From: an uncultured Methylophaga sp.
GTDB lineage: Bacteria > Pseudomonadota > Gammaproteobacteria > Nitrosococcales > Methylophagaceae
Assembly: GCA_913055695.1 (NCBI GenBank)
Contig: CAJXKF010000004.1
Span: 1-64,000, forward strand
Length of the DNA: 64,000 nt
Direction of reading: 5' to 3'
The notes below the pieces were generated by a model that saw nothing but the letters and a program-made list of their open reading frames with translations, ran no database searches and was not told where the DNA came from. Both the position numbers and the translations under genes were made by a program. Position 1 is the first letter of the stretch, and each line of letters starts with the position of its first letter. Below, one piece after another: positions 8,372 through 16,832 of this stretch.

Positions 8372-9685
8372 ATGAGTGCACATCTAACTGACCAGGCCTT
8401 CAAAACCCTGCCCCTTAACCCCGCATTGCAGGCTGGCCTGGACCAGGCAGGTTTCGAGTTCTGTACCCCCATTCAAGCGCAATCCCTGCCACTACTGCTG
8501 CAGGGCAAGGACGTGGCCGGCCAGGCCCAGACCGGTACCGGTAAAACCATCGCGTTTCTGCTGGCGACGTTTCAGCGGCTACTGGAAACAGCGCCTGCTG
8601 AAAACTGGGATGGCAAACAGCCCCGCGCGCTGATTCTGGCACCGACCCGCGAGCTGGCGATTCAGATCATGAAAGACGCCAAGCTGCTCAACACCGAGGC
8701 CAATCTGCGCATCGCGATTGCCCATGGCGGCAAGGACTATCAGAAACAGCGCGATGCCTTGAGTGAAGGCTGTGATGTCTTAGTAGGCACCCCGGGTCGG
8801 CTGCTGGATTACCACAAGCAGCGGGTGTTCAGTCTCAAATTCATTGATGCGATGGTGCTGGATGAGGCTGATCGCATGTTTGATCTGGGCTTTATCAAAG
8901 ATGTCCGGTATTTCCTGCGCCGGATTCCGGCACCGGATAAACGCCTCGGTATGCTGTTTTCGGCTACGCTCAGCTACAAGGTCAGTGAGCTGGCTTATGA
9001 GCATATGAATAACCCGGAAAAAGTGCAGGTCGAGCCGGAAAAAATGATGGGCGATCGCATTGAAGAGTGGGTTTATTATCCTGCCAATGATGAAAAAATC
9101 CCGCTGCTTTTAGCCTTGATCGAACGCCTGCAACCGGAGCGCAGCATTATCTTCGTCAATACCAAGCAGGCGGCCGATGAAGTCTGGGGCTATCTCGAAG
9201 GCAACGGTCACAAAGCCTCATTGTTGTCAGGCGATGTACCACAGAAAAAACGCGAGCGACTGCTGCAGCATTTTCAGGATGGCGAATTTCCGTTTCTGGT
9301 AGCGACAGACGTGGCTGCGCGCGGCCTGCATATTCCGGCGGTGAGTCATGTCTTCAACTTTGACCTGCCGCAGGATGTCGAAGACTATGTGCACCGTACC
9401 GGGCGAACCGCGCGGGCCGGTGCCAGCGGTGTGGCGATCAGCTTTGCCTGCGAGGAATTTGTGTTCTCGCTGCCGGATATTGAAACTTACATCAAGCATA
9501 AACTGCCTATTGCCTCGACCGCTGACGAGACCCTGATTGAGCCCAAGCCGCCGGTCAAGCGTGAGAAGAAGCCCGCTCAGCATCGCGGCAGAAAAGAGGA
9601 AGGCAGGCGGCGTCGTCCGCGCCGGTCGGGAAGCCGGCAGGGCAAGGCCGCGGCCTCGATGAACAAACATGCAGATAAACAGTAA
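8372..9685 (+). CDS. rhlB: ATP-dependent RNA helicase RhlB
   Basis: A 437-residue DEAD-box helicase, the helicase component of the gammaproteobacterial RNA degradosome, which opens structured RNA for PNPase and RNase E. Motifs are the Q-motif near 31-37, Walker A AQTGTGKT (52-59), PTRELA (91-96), DEAD (164-167), SAT (197-199) and HRTGRTARAG near 340. The C-terminus is a long Arg/Lys-rich tail (residues from about 390) like that of E. coli RhlB. Divergence from trxA supports the assignment. Confidence 0.93.
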   Translation: MSAHLTDQAFKTLPLNPALQAGLDQAGFEFCTPIQAQSLPLLLQGKDVAGQAQTGTGKTIAFLLATFQRLLETAPAENWDGKQPRALILAPTRELAIQIMKDAKLLNTEANLRIAIAHGGKDYQKQRDALSEGCDVLVGTPGRLLDYHKQRVFSLKFIDAMVLDEADRMFDLGFIKDVRYFLRRIPAPDKRLGMLFSATLSYKVSELAYEHMNNPEKVQVEPEKMMGDRIEEWVYYPANDEKIPLLLALIERLQPERSIIFVNTKQAADEVWGYLEGNGHKASLLSGDVPQKKRERLLQHFQDGEFPFLVATDVAARGLHIPAVSHVFNFDLPQDVEDYVHRTGRTARAGASGVAISFACEEFVFSLPDIETYIKHKLPIASTADETLIEPKPPVKREKKPAQHRGRKEEGRRRRPRRSGSRQGKAAASMNKHADKQ

Positions 9686-10010
9686 CCGACCCGCTGATTT
9701 TTATCCGCTGGTTCCGGTCGATAACCGGAACAATGCGCGGGCACCGGTCATTTTTGAAGTTGAGCCGCTCAACAATAACCTGAGCCCGCAGCGCGCCAAT
9801 AACACTTCGGTGGTTATTGCCGCCAACAGCAACGAAGATGGCCAGCAGGCCCGCTTTGTCAGAAACTTCATCAGCAGCGACCGTCGCTTTGACGGTGATA
9901 ATGAGCAGGCGGCATTTTTGCCCCGTGCTGTGCAGCAGTACCTCTTTATTAACGAGTTGCCGGTACAATCCTCAGCGGACAGAGGTCAGTTTCTGGATGA
10001 AATGGTTTAG
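9669..10010 (+). CDS. Conserved-looking uncharacterised protein after rhlB
   Basis: A 113-residue soluble protein without a signal peptide or membrane segment. It is polar and rich in Asn and Arg, with a more structured end (RAVQQYLFINELPVQ, then GQFLDEMV). I do not recognise a named domain. It overlaps the end of rhlB by 17 bases and its own end overlaps the start of the next lipoprotein gene by 14 bases, an arrangement expected for coupled translation. No strong ribosome site precedes its ATG. A shadow frame on the opposite strand also exists but has no context. Confidence 0.55.
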   Translation: MQINSNRPADFYPLVPVDNRNNARAPVIFEVEPLNNNLSPQRANNTSVVIAANSNEDGQQARFVRNFISSDRRFDGDNEQAAFLPRAVQQYLFINELPVQSSADRGQFLDEMV

Positions 10011-10683
10011 TCTGTTGCTCTTTACCTTGCTGCTGACAGGCTGCGTGACTACTACGGGCAACAGCAATAATGGCATTGAGCGCTTGGCGAAAAGTGATAT
10101 CGATGAAGTCATCGAACTTCATCAGCGGGTGGTCATGCGTGATCTGAAAAAGCTGATGGTGAAGTTATATAAACGTAATCCGGGGCTGCGTTACGACCGT
10201 GAACTGCGTGATATCAAAGCCAGCGTCGATCTGACTTTCTCACGGCCTTATAATTTCAACTACGCTGAGTTCAGCCAGATCAAGCGCCCCACAGACATAG
10301 TGCGTCTTGCATTAGACGAACAGTATCAGGGTGACCGGATACTGGCCTTTATTGTCGGCCTGCGGCGAATGCTGATGGCTTCCTATGACAACAACAGCGA
10401 ATTCTTTTACCTCACCACAATAGACCAGCAGAAGCTTTATAACAGCGCCCGTAATATCGAGATTGCCGCCTGGCTGTTAGCCAAAAGCCGGGATAAAGAC
10501 GGTAACTTGCTTGTGCTCAGCGACAGCCTGGCCCATGAGAAACGTAACCTCAGCTATCAGCGCCTCATTGGCCGGATGATTGCGACTCAGGATAATCTGG
10601 CCGAAATCATCTCGCATAAAACCGGCCGGATTATCAAAACGGTGGTAGTGCGGGCTGCCACCCTCGTGTTTCTGCCAATCTAA
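9997..10683 (+). CDS. Uncharacterised lipoprotein
   Basis: A 228-residue protein with a lipoprotein signal (lipobox LLTGC, Cys16), so probably anchored in the envelope. The start at 9997 was chosen over a longer frame because it gives a complete lipoprotein signal and has AGAGGT upstream. The mature part is helical and rich in charged residues (for example RVVMRDLKKLMVKLYKRNPG near residue 45), with a hydrophobic segment near 120-130. No named family is recognised. It overlaps the preceding 113-residue gene and meets the DUF502 gene tail to tail with a four-base overlap. Confidence 0.7.
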   Translation: MKWFSLLLFTLLLTGCVTTTGNSNNGIERLAKSDIDEVIELHQRVVMRDLKKLMVKLYKRNPGLRYDRELRDIKASVDLTFSRPYNFNYAEFSQIKRPTDIVRLALDEQYQGDRILAFIVGLRRMLMASYDNNSEFFYLTTIDQQKLYNSARNIEIAAWLLAKSRDKDGNLLVLSDSLAHEKRNLSYQRLIGRMIATQDNLAEIISHKTGRIIKTVVVRAATLVFLPI

Positions 10684-11282
10684 TCTTTTTTACCGTTGTG
10701 TCCGGCGACACCGGCGGTCAGCACAAAACGCATGGCCTGTTCCATGGTCATATTCACCGGACGCACACGGTTTTTGGGCATCATGACTGGATAACCGCCG
10801 ATGTTGTAGCTCATAGGCAGAAACACCAGTACCCGTTCTTCGCCATCCTCAGACTCAATCGGCAATGAATCGGAGACGTCCAGTGTGATAAAGCCAATCA
10901 GCTCCATGCCATTTTCCAGCTTGACTGCCACCACCTGCTCAAATTCACTTTGGCGTGTGGGTGAGAAATACTGGAAAAAGTCACGAATCGCGCCATAGAC
11001 CGATTTAATCAAAGGCATGTGATACAGCAATTGTTCAATGTAGCGAAACAGGGCTTTCACGACATAAAGGTGCATCATCAGACCGATCATGAAAATCAGC
11101 ATGATAGCGGCGATAAAGCCCATGCCCGGCCAGTAGAGATAATCCGGCAGAATAAACTTGATAACGCCGCTGAGCGCTTTTTCAGTCGAGACAATAAACC
11201 AGTAAATGAGATAGGCGGTCAACGTCAGCGGCAGAATGGTGATGAGACCGGTCAGGAACTGGCGGGATATAAAGCCAAGCAT
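10680..11282 (-). CDS. DUF502 family membrane protein
   Basis: A 200-residue protein of the DUF502 family, with two membrane segments (about residues 8-30 and 48-72) followed by a soluble beta-rich domain. Family landmarks include PLIKSVYGAIRDFF near residue 90, GMELIGFIT near 125 and VLVFLPMSYNIGGYPVMMP near 150. The molecular role of the family is not established. It is convergent with the lipoprotein gene. Confidence 0.85.
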   Translation of the reverse strand: MLGFISRQFLTGLITILPLTLTAYLIYWFIVSTEKALSGVIKFILPDYLYWPGMGFIAAIMLIFMIGLMMHLYVVKALFRYIEQLLYHMPLIKSVYGAIRDFFQYFSPTRQSEFEQVVAVKLENGMELIGFITLDVSDSLPIESEDGEERVLVFLPMSYNIGGYPVMMPKNRVRPVNMTMEQAMRFVLTAGVAGHNGKKD

Positions 11283-11376
11283 TATTGTTCTCCATTAGTC
11301 ATTGGGAGCCAGTATTGGCCTGATAAGCCCCGGTGGTCAAATTCCGGCTGAGAGCCAGTTCACAGTGAGATCATTG

Positions 11377-12588
11377 TCAGTGACGATGCTTGCTCTGAAT
11401 CAGGGGCGGGGTGGCAAACGGGCGACTGTCCGCCTGATGCATAAACAGGTTTTTGAGCCAGCTACTGTGATTGACACCGCGCAGCCCGAACTGACGCAGC
11501 CACCTGACTGGAGCAAGCCGGCTGCTGAATACCCGTTTGAACATATCCATGCTGAACTGCATCAGCAGATTATCAGCATGACGCTGTCGCTGATATTTCT
11601 GCAGCGTATGCAGACTGCCGATATCTCGGCCATGGCGGTGAGCATTGAGTATGACTTCGCTCAACGTGGCGGCATCCAGCAAGCCGATGTTGACTCCCTG
11701 ACCGGCCAGTGGATGAATGATATGGGCGGCATCACCGACCAGCGCCAGTCCCGGTTTGATGTAACTGTCAGCGTGACGCAGTTGTAACGGGAAGGCAGCA
11801 CGTTCACTGATGGCTGTGACTTTTGCGGGTTTGAGCTGACAGGCCTGGTTAAGCTCTGCAATAAACTCGGCATCCGGCATAGCCAGTAAACGATCGGCAC
11901 TGCTGCTGTTCAGAGACCAGACTATCGAGCACTGGTTCAGCTCCGGCAGTGGCAGCAGTGCCAGCGGGCCCTCGCTCAGGAAACGCTGCCAGGCGGTGTG
12001 CTGATGGCTATGCTCTGTGGTGACCGTGGCGACCAGGCCTTTCTGATCATAGGACCAGCCCTTGAGTTTGATGCCGGCCCATTCGCGTAGCGGTGATTGC
12101 GCACCATCGGCGGCTATGATGAGTTTGGCATCAAGAGTGTTGCCGCTATCCAGTGTGATTCGATGCGGCTCATAGGCTGTGGGCTGAGCCGGACTGATAA
12201 CTTTGATATTGGGCAGGCGCTGACACTGACTCAGGCTGGTGGTCTGAAGCACACGGTTTTCCAGCAGATGCCCGAGCCAGGGTTCTCCCAGATCGGCGCT
12301 ACTGAAATGCAACTCGCTGCCGTCATTTTCCCAGACCCGCATATCGCTAAATGCACTGACCCGTTCGGCAGGTAACTGTGACCATAAGCCCAGGTTGCTG
12401 AGCAGGATCTCGCTGCTGCGGGTCAGCGCACTGACCCTCAAATCGTAAGGAGAGCCGGGTGCCGGTGCTTCAGGCAATTGCGCTTCTACCAGCGCAATGT
12501 TGAGCGCGGGCTCTGAGGCCAGTGCTACAGCAAGTGTCGCACCGACCATGCCGCCACCGACAATGACAATATCAAAAGTCTGATTCAT
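11377..12588 (-). CDS. ubiI: UbiH/UbiF-family FAD monooxygenase, probably UbiI
   Basis: A 403-residue flavoprotein hydroxylase of ubiquinone biosynthesis. It has the dinucleotide-binding GGGMVG at 11-16, the DLRVSALT segment near 50 typical of UbiI/UbiF, the DGAQSPLR motif near 160 and the second FAD motif GDAAHIIHPLAGQGVN near 282. In E. coli the order pepP-ubiH-ubiI is the same, so UbiI (C5 hydroxylation) is the best guess; UbiF-like activity is possible. It overlaps ubiH by four bases. Confidence 0.8.
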   Translation of the reverse strand: MNQTFDIVIVGGGMVGATLAVALASEPALNIALVEAQLPEAPAPGSPYDLRVSALTRSSEILLSNLGLWSQLPAERVSAFSDMRVWENDGSELHFSSADLGEPWLGHLLENRVLQTTSLSQCQRLPNIKVISPAQPTAYEPHRITLDSGNTLDAKLIIAADGAQSPLREWAGIKLKGWSYDQKGLVATVTTEHSHQHTAWQRFLSEGPLALLPLPELNQCSIVWSLNSSSADRLLAMPDAEFIAELNQACQLKPAKVTAISERAAFPLQLRHADSYIKPGLALVGDAAHIIHPLAGQGVNIGLLDAATLSEVILNAHRHGRDIGSLHTLQKYQRQRHADNLLMQFSMDMFKRVFSSRLAPVRWLRQFGLRGVNHSSWLKNLFMHQADSRPFATPPLIQSKHRH

Positions 12589-13817
12589 AAGCCCAAGCCT
12601 CTTCCCAGACGCGGTTGCTTTTGTCCCAGCCCCATACTGCGCAGTGCCAGCAGGCGTTTGGCTGCAGGAAGCGTATCCAGCAGGGCGAGACCCGCGCCAC
12701 GCAAATGCCCCAGCAGGCTGATGTTGTTACTGAACAGTCGTACCAGTTTATCAGTCGCCTGCACCACCTGATCCTGATCTTTCTGACGCCACTGCTGATA
12801 GCGCTGCAGTAAAGCCATCTCGCCGCAGTCCTCAGCAGCCTCCGCCAGGCACTCTGCCAGCACCGCCACATCACGCAGGCCCAGGTTGAATCCCTGACCG
12901 GCAATCGGGTGCAGGCTGTGCGCGGCATTACCGATAAACACAATCCGTTGCTGTACCGGCATATCGGATTGCATCAGGGTCAGAGGATGACTATGACGCT
13001 GGCCGACCCTGATGAAATGTCCGGCGCGGTAACCGAAACGCTGCTGAAGCCGTTCAAGAAAATCAGCATCACTCAAGTTAAGTAGTTGCTCTTCATCACC
13101 TGAACGCACGGTCCAGACCAGACTGCTGCGGTTATCTGACATGGGCAGTAATGCCATTGGCCCGCTGTCGGTAAAGCGTTCATAGGCCCAGCCCTGATGC
13201 GGTTTGTCGGTGCTGATATTGGCCGTCACGGCGGTTTGCTGATATTCCTGCTGCCAGGCGCCGAGCTTTAACAGCTGGCGAATAGTGGAATCGCGGCCAT
13301 CGGCAGCAACCAGCAGGCGAGTTCGAATCGTTTCGCCGTTATTCAGTGTGACTCTGACATGACTTGAATCTTGTTCAAGCGCTGTTACCTGAGCCGGGCA
13401 AAACAGCGTTAATTGAGAGAGCTGTTGCAACCGCTGGTTCAGCGTGCGGCCCAGTTCCCTGGCAGTCATCACCTGGCCCAGGGCAGGCACAGCTTCCTCC
13501 TCAGCGGACAGACGGGTGACGCCGAAACGGCCCCGGTCGGAAATATGAATATGTCTAATCGCAGTGGCATAAGGGGCAATATCCGGCCACAGGCCCATGC
13601 TCTGGAAAATGCGCTGTGAACCGTAACTCAGGGCAATGCCTCGATCATCAAAACTGGGCTGGCTGTTGCTCTGCAGGGGCTGGGCTTCCACCAGACCAAT
13701 GCGGAGTGTGGTGTTTTCCAGCGCGATGGCGAGGCTGGCGCCGACCATGCCGCCACCGACGATCAGCAGATCGAAGTCTTTGCCAGCGGTGCTTGTCGGG
13801 CTGTCAGCCTGGTTCAT
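12585..13817 (-). CDS. ubiH: 2-octaprenyl-6-methoxyphenol hydroxylase UbiH
   Basis: A 410-residue FAD monooxygenase placing a hydroxyl on the ubiquinone ring (C1). FAD motifs are GGGMVG at 21-26, DGRDSTIR near 182 and GNAAHSLHPIAGQGFN near 297. The segment DDRGIALSYGSQRIF near 53 is the UbiH signature, distinguishing it from the UbiI-like neighbour. It lies 15 bases after pepP and overlaps the next gene by four bases. Confidence 0.88.
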   Translation of the reverse strand: MNQADSPTSTAGKDFDLLIVGGGMVGASLAIALENTTLRIGLVEAQPLQSNSQPSFDDRGIALSYGSQRIFQSMGLWPDIAPYATAIRHIHISDRGRFGVTRLSAEEEAVPALGQVMTARELGRTLNQRLQQLSQLTLFCPAQVTALEQDSSHVRVTLNNGETIRTRLLVAADGRDSTIRQLLKLGAWQQEYQQTAVTANISTDKPHQGWAYERFTDSGPMALLPMSDNRSSLVWTVRSGDEEQLLNLSDADFLERLQQRFGYRAGHFIRVGQRHSHPLTLMQSDMPVQQRIVFIGNAAHSLHPIAGQGFNLGLRDVAVLAECLAEAAEDCGEMALLQRYQQWRQKDQDQVVQATDKLVRLFSNNISLLGHLRGAGLALLDTLPAAKRLLALRSMGLGQKQPRLGRGLGL

Positions 13818-13832
13818 TGTTTTCCCTTTGGT

Positions 13833-15158
13833 TCAAGCGGCCGAGACTGAAATCGCTTCAGCCATGAGTGCCTCAATCTCATCAATTTCCTTGGGCGCGG
13901 CCTCTGTTAACACTTCGCAGCCGTCTTTGGTGACCAGCACATCATCTTCAATGCGGATTCCGGTAAAGTGCCATTTCGGATCGATATGCTGCGGGTCGCG
14001 GATATAGAGACCGGGTTCGACCGTCAGTACCATACCCGGTTCCAGCAGGCGCCACTCGTCGTCGATTTTATAATCGCCGACATCATGCACGTCCATTCCC
14101 AGCCAGTGGCCGGTACGGTGCATATAAAATTCACGGTAGGCGTTATCATCAATCAGCTGCTGCAATTCACCTTGAAGCAGGCCCAGATCAATCAGACCCC
14201 GGGTCAGCACTTCAACCGCCGCTTCGTGCGGCTGATTCCAGTGATTGCCCGGTTTGACCGCAGCAATGGCGGCTTTCTGGGCATCAAGCACAAGCTGATA
14301 CAACTGGCGTTGCGGCTCAGTGAATTTGCCGTTGACCGGAAAGGTACGGGTGATATCGGCGGCGTAGCACTGATATTCCGCGCCAGCATCGATCAGCAGC
14401 AAATCATTATTTTTCAGTTTACTGCTGTTTTCGATGTAGTGAAGGATGCAACCGTTTTCTCCGCCGCCGACGATGGAAGGATAGGCGGGGGAGCGGCAAC
14501 CGTGTTTCATGAATTCATGAATCAGTTCAGCTTCCACTTCATATTCCCATTTGCCCGGACGGGTGAACCGCATCGCACGGATATGGGCTTTGACCGAGGC
14601 TTCGGCAGCATGGCGCATAGCCTTGATTTCGGCCCCGGATTTGAACAAGCGAAGTTCATTGAGACTGTATTCCAGATCGACGATTTCATGCGGTGAATGC
14701 TTACCCGCACGGGCTGCCTGACGCAGATGATTGAGCCAGGACACCATATGCTGATCGAATGCGGGCTGATTGCCCATGGTGTAATAGACTTTTTCCTTGC
14801 CTTCCAGCAGACCGGGCAAAATATCATCGAGATCACTGATGGGATAGGAGTCGTCGGCGCCGAATTGTTCGACTGCGCCTTCCTGACCAGCGCGATAACC
14901 ATCCCAGATTTCCTTGTCCAGATCCCGTTCGCGGCAGAACAGGATAAATTCGCCATGCTCACGCCCGGGAATCAGTACCATCACTGATTCCGGCTCATCA
15001 AAGCCGGTCAGATAATGAAAATGACTGTCGCTGCGGTAAGGGAAATCAACATCACGGTTGCGCGGTGCAACCGGCGCATTGGGCAATACAGCAATACTGT
15101 CTTCGCCCATGATTTCCATCAGCCGCTGACGGCGTTTGGCGAATTCTTTTTTCAACAT
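13833..15158 (-). CDS. pepP: Xaa-Pro aminopeptidase PepP
   Basis: A manganese-dependent aminopeptidase P that removes N-terminal residues before proline. From the chosen ATG it is 441 residues, the same as E. coli PepP; a longer GTG-initiated frame reaches 15200, but AAGG lies only just before this ATG. The pita-bread metal ligands are visible: Asp in LLIDAGAEY, Asp in AADITRTFP, His in HRTGHWLGMDVHD, Glu in VLTVEPGLYI and Glu in GIRIEDDVLV. It heads the ubiH-ubiI cluster. Confidence 0.92.
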   Translation of the reverse strand: MLKKEFAKRRQRLMEIMGEDSIAVLPNAPVAPRNRDVDFPYRSDSHFHYLTGFDEPESVMVLIPGREHGEFILFCRERDLDKEIWDGYRAGQEGAVEQFGADDSYPISDLDDILPGLLEGKEKVYYTMGNQPAFDQHMVSWLNHLRQAARAGKHSPHEIVDLEYSLNELRLFKSGAEIKAMRHAAEASVKAHIRAMRFTRPGKWEYEVEAELIHEFMKHGCRSPAYPSIVGGGENGCILHYIENSSKLKNNDLLLIDAGAEYQCYAADITRTFPVNGKFTEPQRQLYQLVLDAQKAAIAAVKPGNHWNQPHEAAVEVLTRGLIDLGLLQGELQQLIDDNAYREFYMHRTGHWLGMDVHDVGDYKIDDEWRLLEPGMVLTVEPGLYIRDPQHIDPKWHFTGIRIEDDVLVTKDGCEVLTEAAPKEIDEIEALMAEAISVSAA

Positions 15159-15218
15159 AGTGCCTTGTTTATCTGTCATGGCCACGTCAGTGCAGGGCAC
15201 TGAAGCAGGCGGTTGTAA

Positions 15219-15770
15219 TTAATGCTCAGTATTTTTTTCTTCAGTCGGGTCGACAGGTTGCAGCTCACCATAGAGCAGGAACAAACCCATTCGCAAATAT
15301 TCAACCAGTTCCTCGAAGTTGGCTTTTTCCTGTTCGCTGTCCTGGATTTCATCGAAACTGACCTGACTGATTTTGATGACATCGGTCACAAATTCTCGAC
15401 AATCGTCAGATAAATCGGTTTCATTGGTCATACCGCTGGTACCCAGGCCGTAAACCAGTCCCTGACACCAGTCAGCCATGGCCGATAGTCTTGACGCCAA
15501 TGGCGCGTCGTCATCGGGCAGTTCCATTTCAAACTCAAAATCCAGACTGTTCAGTGACTGCATGGTTTCATCAAATAAATGAGTCAGATCCTGTTTCTCT
15601 TCTTCACTGGGGTGGAAGTCCTCAAACAGCTGGTTGTACCAGTTGGTGCGGTCAGCGACAGAATCCATACACAGCAGGCCGCACAGCGCGCCTTGCAGTT
15701 CAGCGAGAGTGGCGGGGCCATCACCGGTCTGTTTATCCGGAGCCAGTGAAGGGAAATAAAGTTGTGACAT
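15219..15770 (-). CDS. UPF0149 (YgfB) family protein
   Basis: A 183-residue acidic, helical protein of the UPF0149 family. ELQGALCGLLC near residue 25, DWCQGLVYGLG near 105 and LVEYLRMGLFLLY near 155 are family landmarks. The start at MSQLYF was chosen over an upstream frame because family members begin there. It lies upstream of pepP and diverges from the zapB-like/zapA pair, the same neighbourhood as E. coli ygfB. The molecular role is poorly defined. Confidence 0.85.
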   Translation of the reverse strand: MSQLYFPSLAPDKQTGDGPATLAELQGALCGLLCMDSVADRTNWYNQLFEDFHPSEEEKQDLTHLFDETMQSLNSLDFEFEMELPDDDAPLASRLSAMADWCQGLVYGLGTSGMTNETDLSDDCREFVTDVIKISQVSFDEIQDSEQEKANFEELVEYLRMGLFLLYGELQPVDPTEEKNTEH

Positions 15771-15994
15771 AAAACGTAAGGTCCTGAATGTAATAACTAG
15801 CTGGCCAGCTGTGATAATCACCTGATGGCCCTGAATTAGCCACTATTATGACAGTTGTTGACCCGATTGGCAGGGCGCGTCTATAGTTATAGCCGAGTTA
15901 CCCCCCAATCTGCAGGCCTGCACCTGTTCAAGGCAAGCTTCAGTTGGGGGTAATTGATTATTCTTATTCTCGCATGGTCAAGAACGCATATTAA

Positions 15995-16204
15995 ATGGAT
16001 AAACACGCGATTCAACAGTTGGAACAGCAAGTCGATGAACTGCTTCGAACCAGTCGCCGTTTGCGGGAAGAGAATATGCTGCTCAAATCACAACAGGCAG
16101 CATGGCTGAGCGAAAGAGCTCAACTGATTGAAAAAACCGATGTGGCTCGAAACCGTATTGAAAAAATGGTCAGTCGTCTGAAAGAATTGGATAGCGAATT
16201 ATGA
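15995..16204 (+). CDS. ZapB-like coiled-coil protein (TIGR02449 type)
   Basis: A 69-residue protein that is almost entirely coiled coil, with heptads of Leu/Ile among Gln/Glu/Arg and the segment LREENMLLKSQ near residue 24. Small proteins of this kind sit just before zapA in many gammaproteobacteria and are thought to take part in Z-ring organisation. Its stop overlaps the zapA start by four bases. Function is inferred from context and fold. Confidence 0.75.
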   Translation: MDKHAIQQLEQQVDELLRTSRRLREENMLLKSQQAAWLSERAQLIEKTDVARNRIEKMVSRLKELDSEL

Positions 16205-16506
16205 GTTCACCGGTGACCGTCACCATTCTGGGTAAGGAATATCAGATTGCCTGTCCGGAAGAAGAAAAAGAGGCATTGATTGCCTCCGCACGCATGGTTC
16301 ATCAGAACATGGAAAAGATCCGACACAGCGGTAAGGTGGTCGGTGTTGATCGAATCGCGGTGATGGCGGCATTGAATATTGCGCACGAGCTGTTACAAAT
16401 CCAGCATGACGAGAATCATGACCTGGAAAAAGTGAACAACAAAATTTTACAGCTCAAAGAGCGGGTTAGTGCATTTCTGGATGAAGATCGCCAGCTCGAA
16501 CTGTAA
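16201..16506 (+). CDS. zapA: Cell division protein ZapA
   Basis: A 101-residue FtsZ-associated protein that cross-links protofilaments at the division ring. The N-terminus VTVTILGKEYQIACPEEE is the ZapA signature, RIAVMAALNIAHELL near residue 57 is the conserved helix, and the C-terminal half is a dimerising coiled coil. 6S RNA follows within 50 bases, as in E. coli. Confidence 0.92.
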   Translation: MSSPVTVTILGKEYQIACPEEEKEALIASARMVHQNMEKIRHSGKVVGVDRIAVMAALNIAHELLQIQHDENHDLEKVNNKILQLKERVSAFLDEDRQLEL

Positions 16507-16512
16507 AAAAAT

Positions 16513-16543
16513 TTGAGCTTCGCGATTTAATATTGCGTATCAT
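16513..16543 (+). promoter_or_regulatory. Possible promoter of 6S RNA
   Basis: TTGAGC at 16513-16518 and TATCAT at 16538-16543 lie about ten bases before the predicted 6S RNA 5' end. The 19-base spacing is long, so this is a weak call. Confidence 0.3.
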
Positions 16544-16550
16544 TTAGTTA

Positions 16551-16731
16551 TGTCCCTGCGGTGCTCGACAGCGACACTGTGTGTCTTGAGCCGATAAGCA
16601 AATGCTTAGGAAACCAAAATCTGGAAGTCGAAAAACAGGCCCGCTTTGACGGGAAGTTTGCCGGCTTCATGCGGTTTCCCTCTTGGACCAAATGGTTCAA
16701 GAACCCCCGTCGCATCGACACTGTGGGGCTT
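16551..16731 (+). ncRNA. ssrS: 6S RNA
   Basis: This is the regulatory RNA that binds the sigma-70 RNA polymerase holoenzyme in stationary phase. The first and last parts pair into a long closing stem: bases from 16554 (CCCTGCGGTGCTCGA) match those ending at 16728 (TCGACACTGTGGGG) with wobbles and one bulge. The conserved 5' segment TTGAGCCGATA near 16587 and the 3' segment TTGGACCAAATGGTTCAAG near 16683 correspond to the equivalent parts of E. coli 6S RNA. Length (about 180 nt) and position right after zapA both agree. Ends are approximate. The usual ygfA gene does not follow. Confidence 0.88.
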
Positions 16732-16743
16732 AAATTTTCCCCT

Positions 16744-16815
16744 TATCCTCATCTACTGTGAAAGCAGTCATAATCAACAAGTAATAATGGCTGAGCAGTG
16801 ATGAGGATATTTTTT
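16744..16815 (+). terminator. Long stem-loop with T-run after 6S RNA
   Basis: TATCCTCATC at 16744-16753 pairs perfectly with GATGAGGATA at 16800-16809, and ACTG/CAGT extends the stem inward past one bulged base. Six T's follow at 16810-16815. It could terminate 6S precursor transcripts. The loop of nearly 40 bases is unusually large for a simple terminator. Confidence 0.6.
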
Positions 16816-16832
16816 ATCAAACGCAGTCAGGC

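Noticed and set aside
9555-9968. 137-codon minus-strand frame opposite the end of rhlB
   Set aside because: It is antisense to rhlB and to the better supported 113-residue gene, and has no ribosome site or domain.
11302-11787. 161-codon plus-strand frame opposite the UbiI-like gene
   Set aside because: Its sequence is the mirror of conserved UbiI coding sequence and shows no protein family.
16561-16761. 66-codon open frame after zapA
   Set aside because: It lies within 6S RNA, whose conserved stem and segments explain the sequence better.
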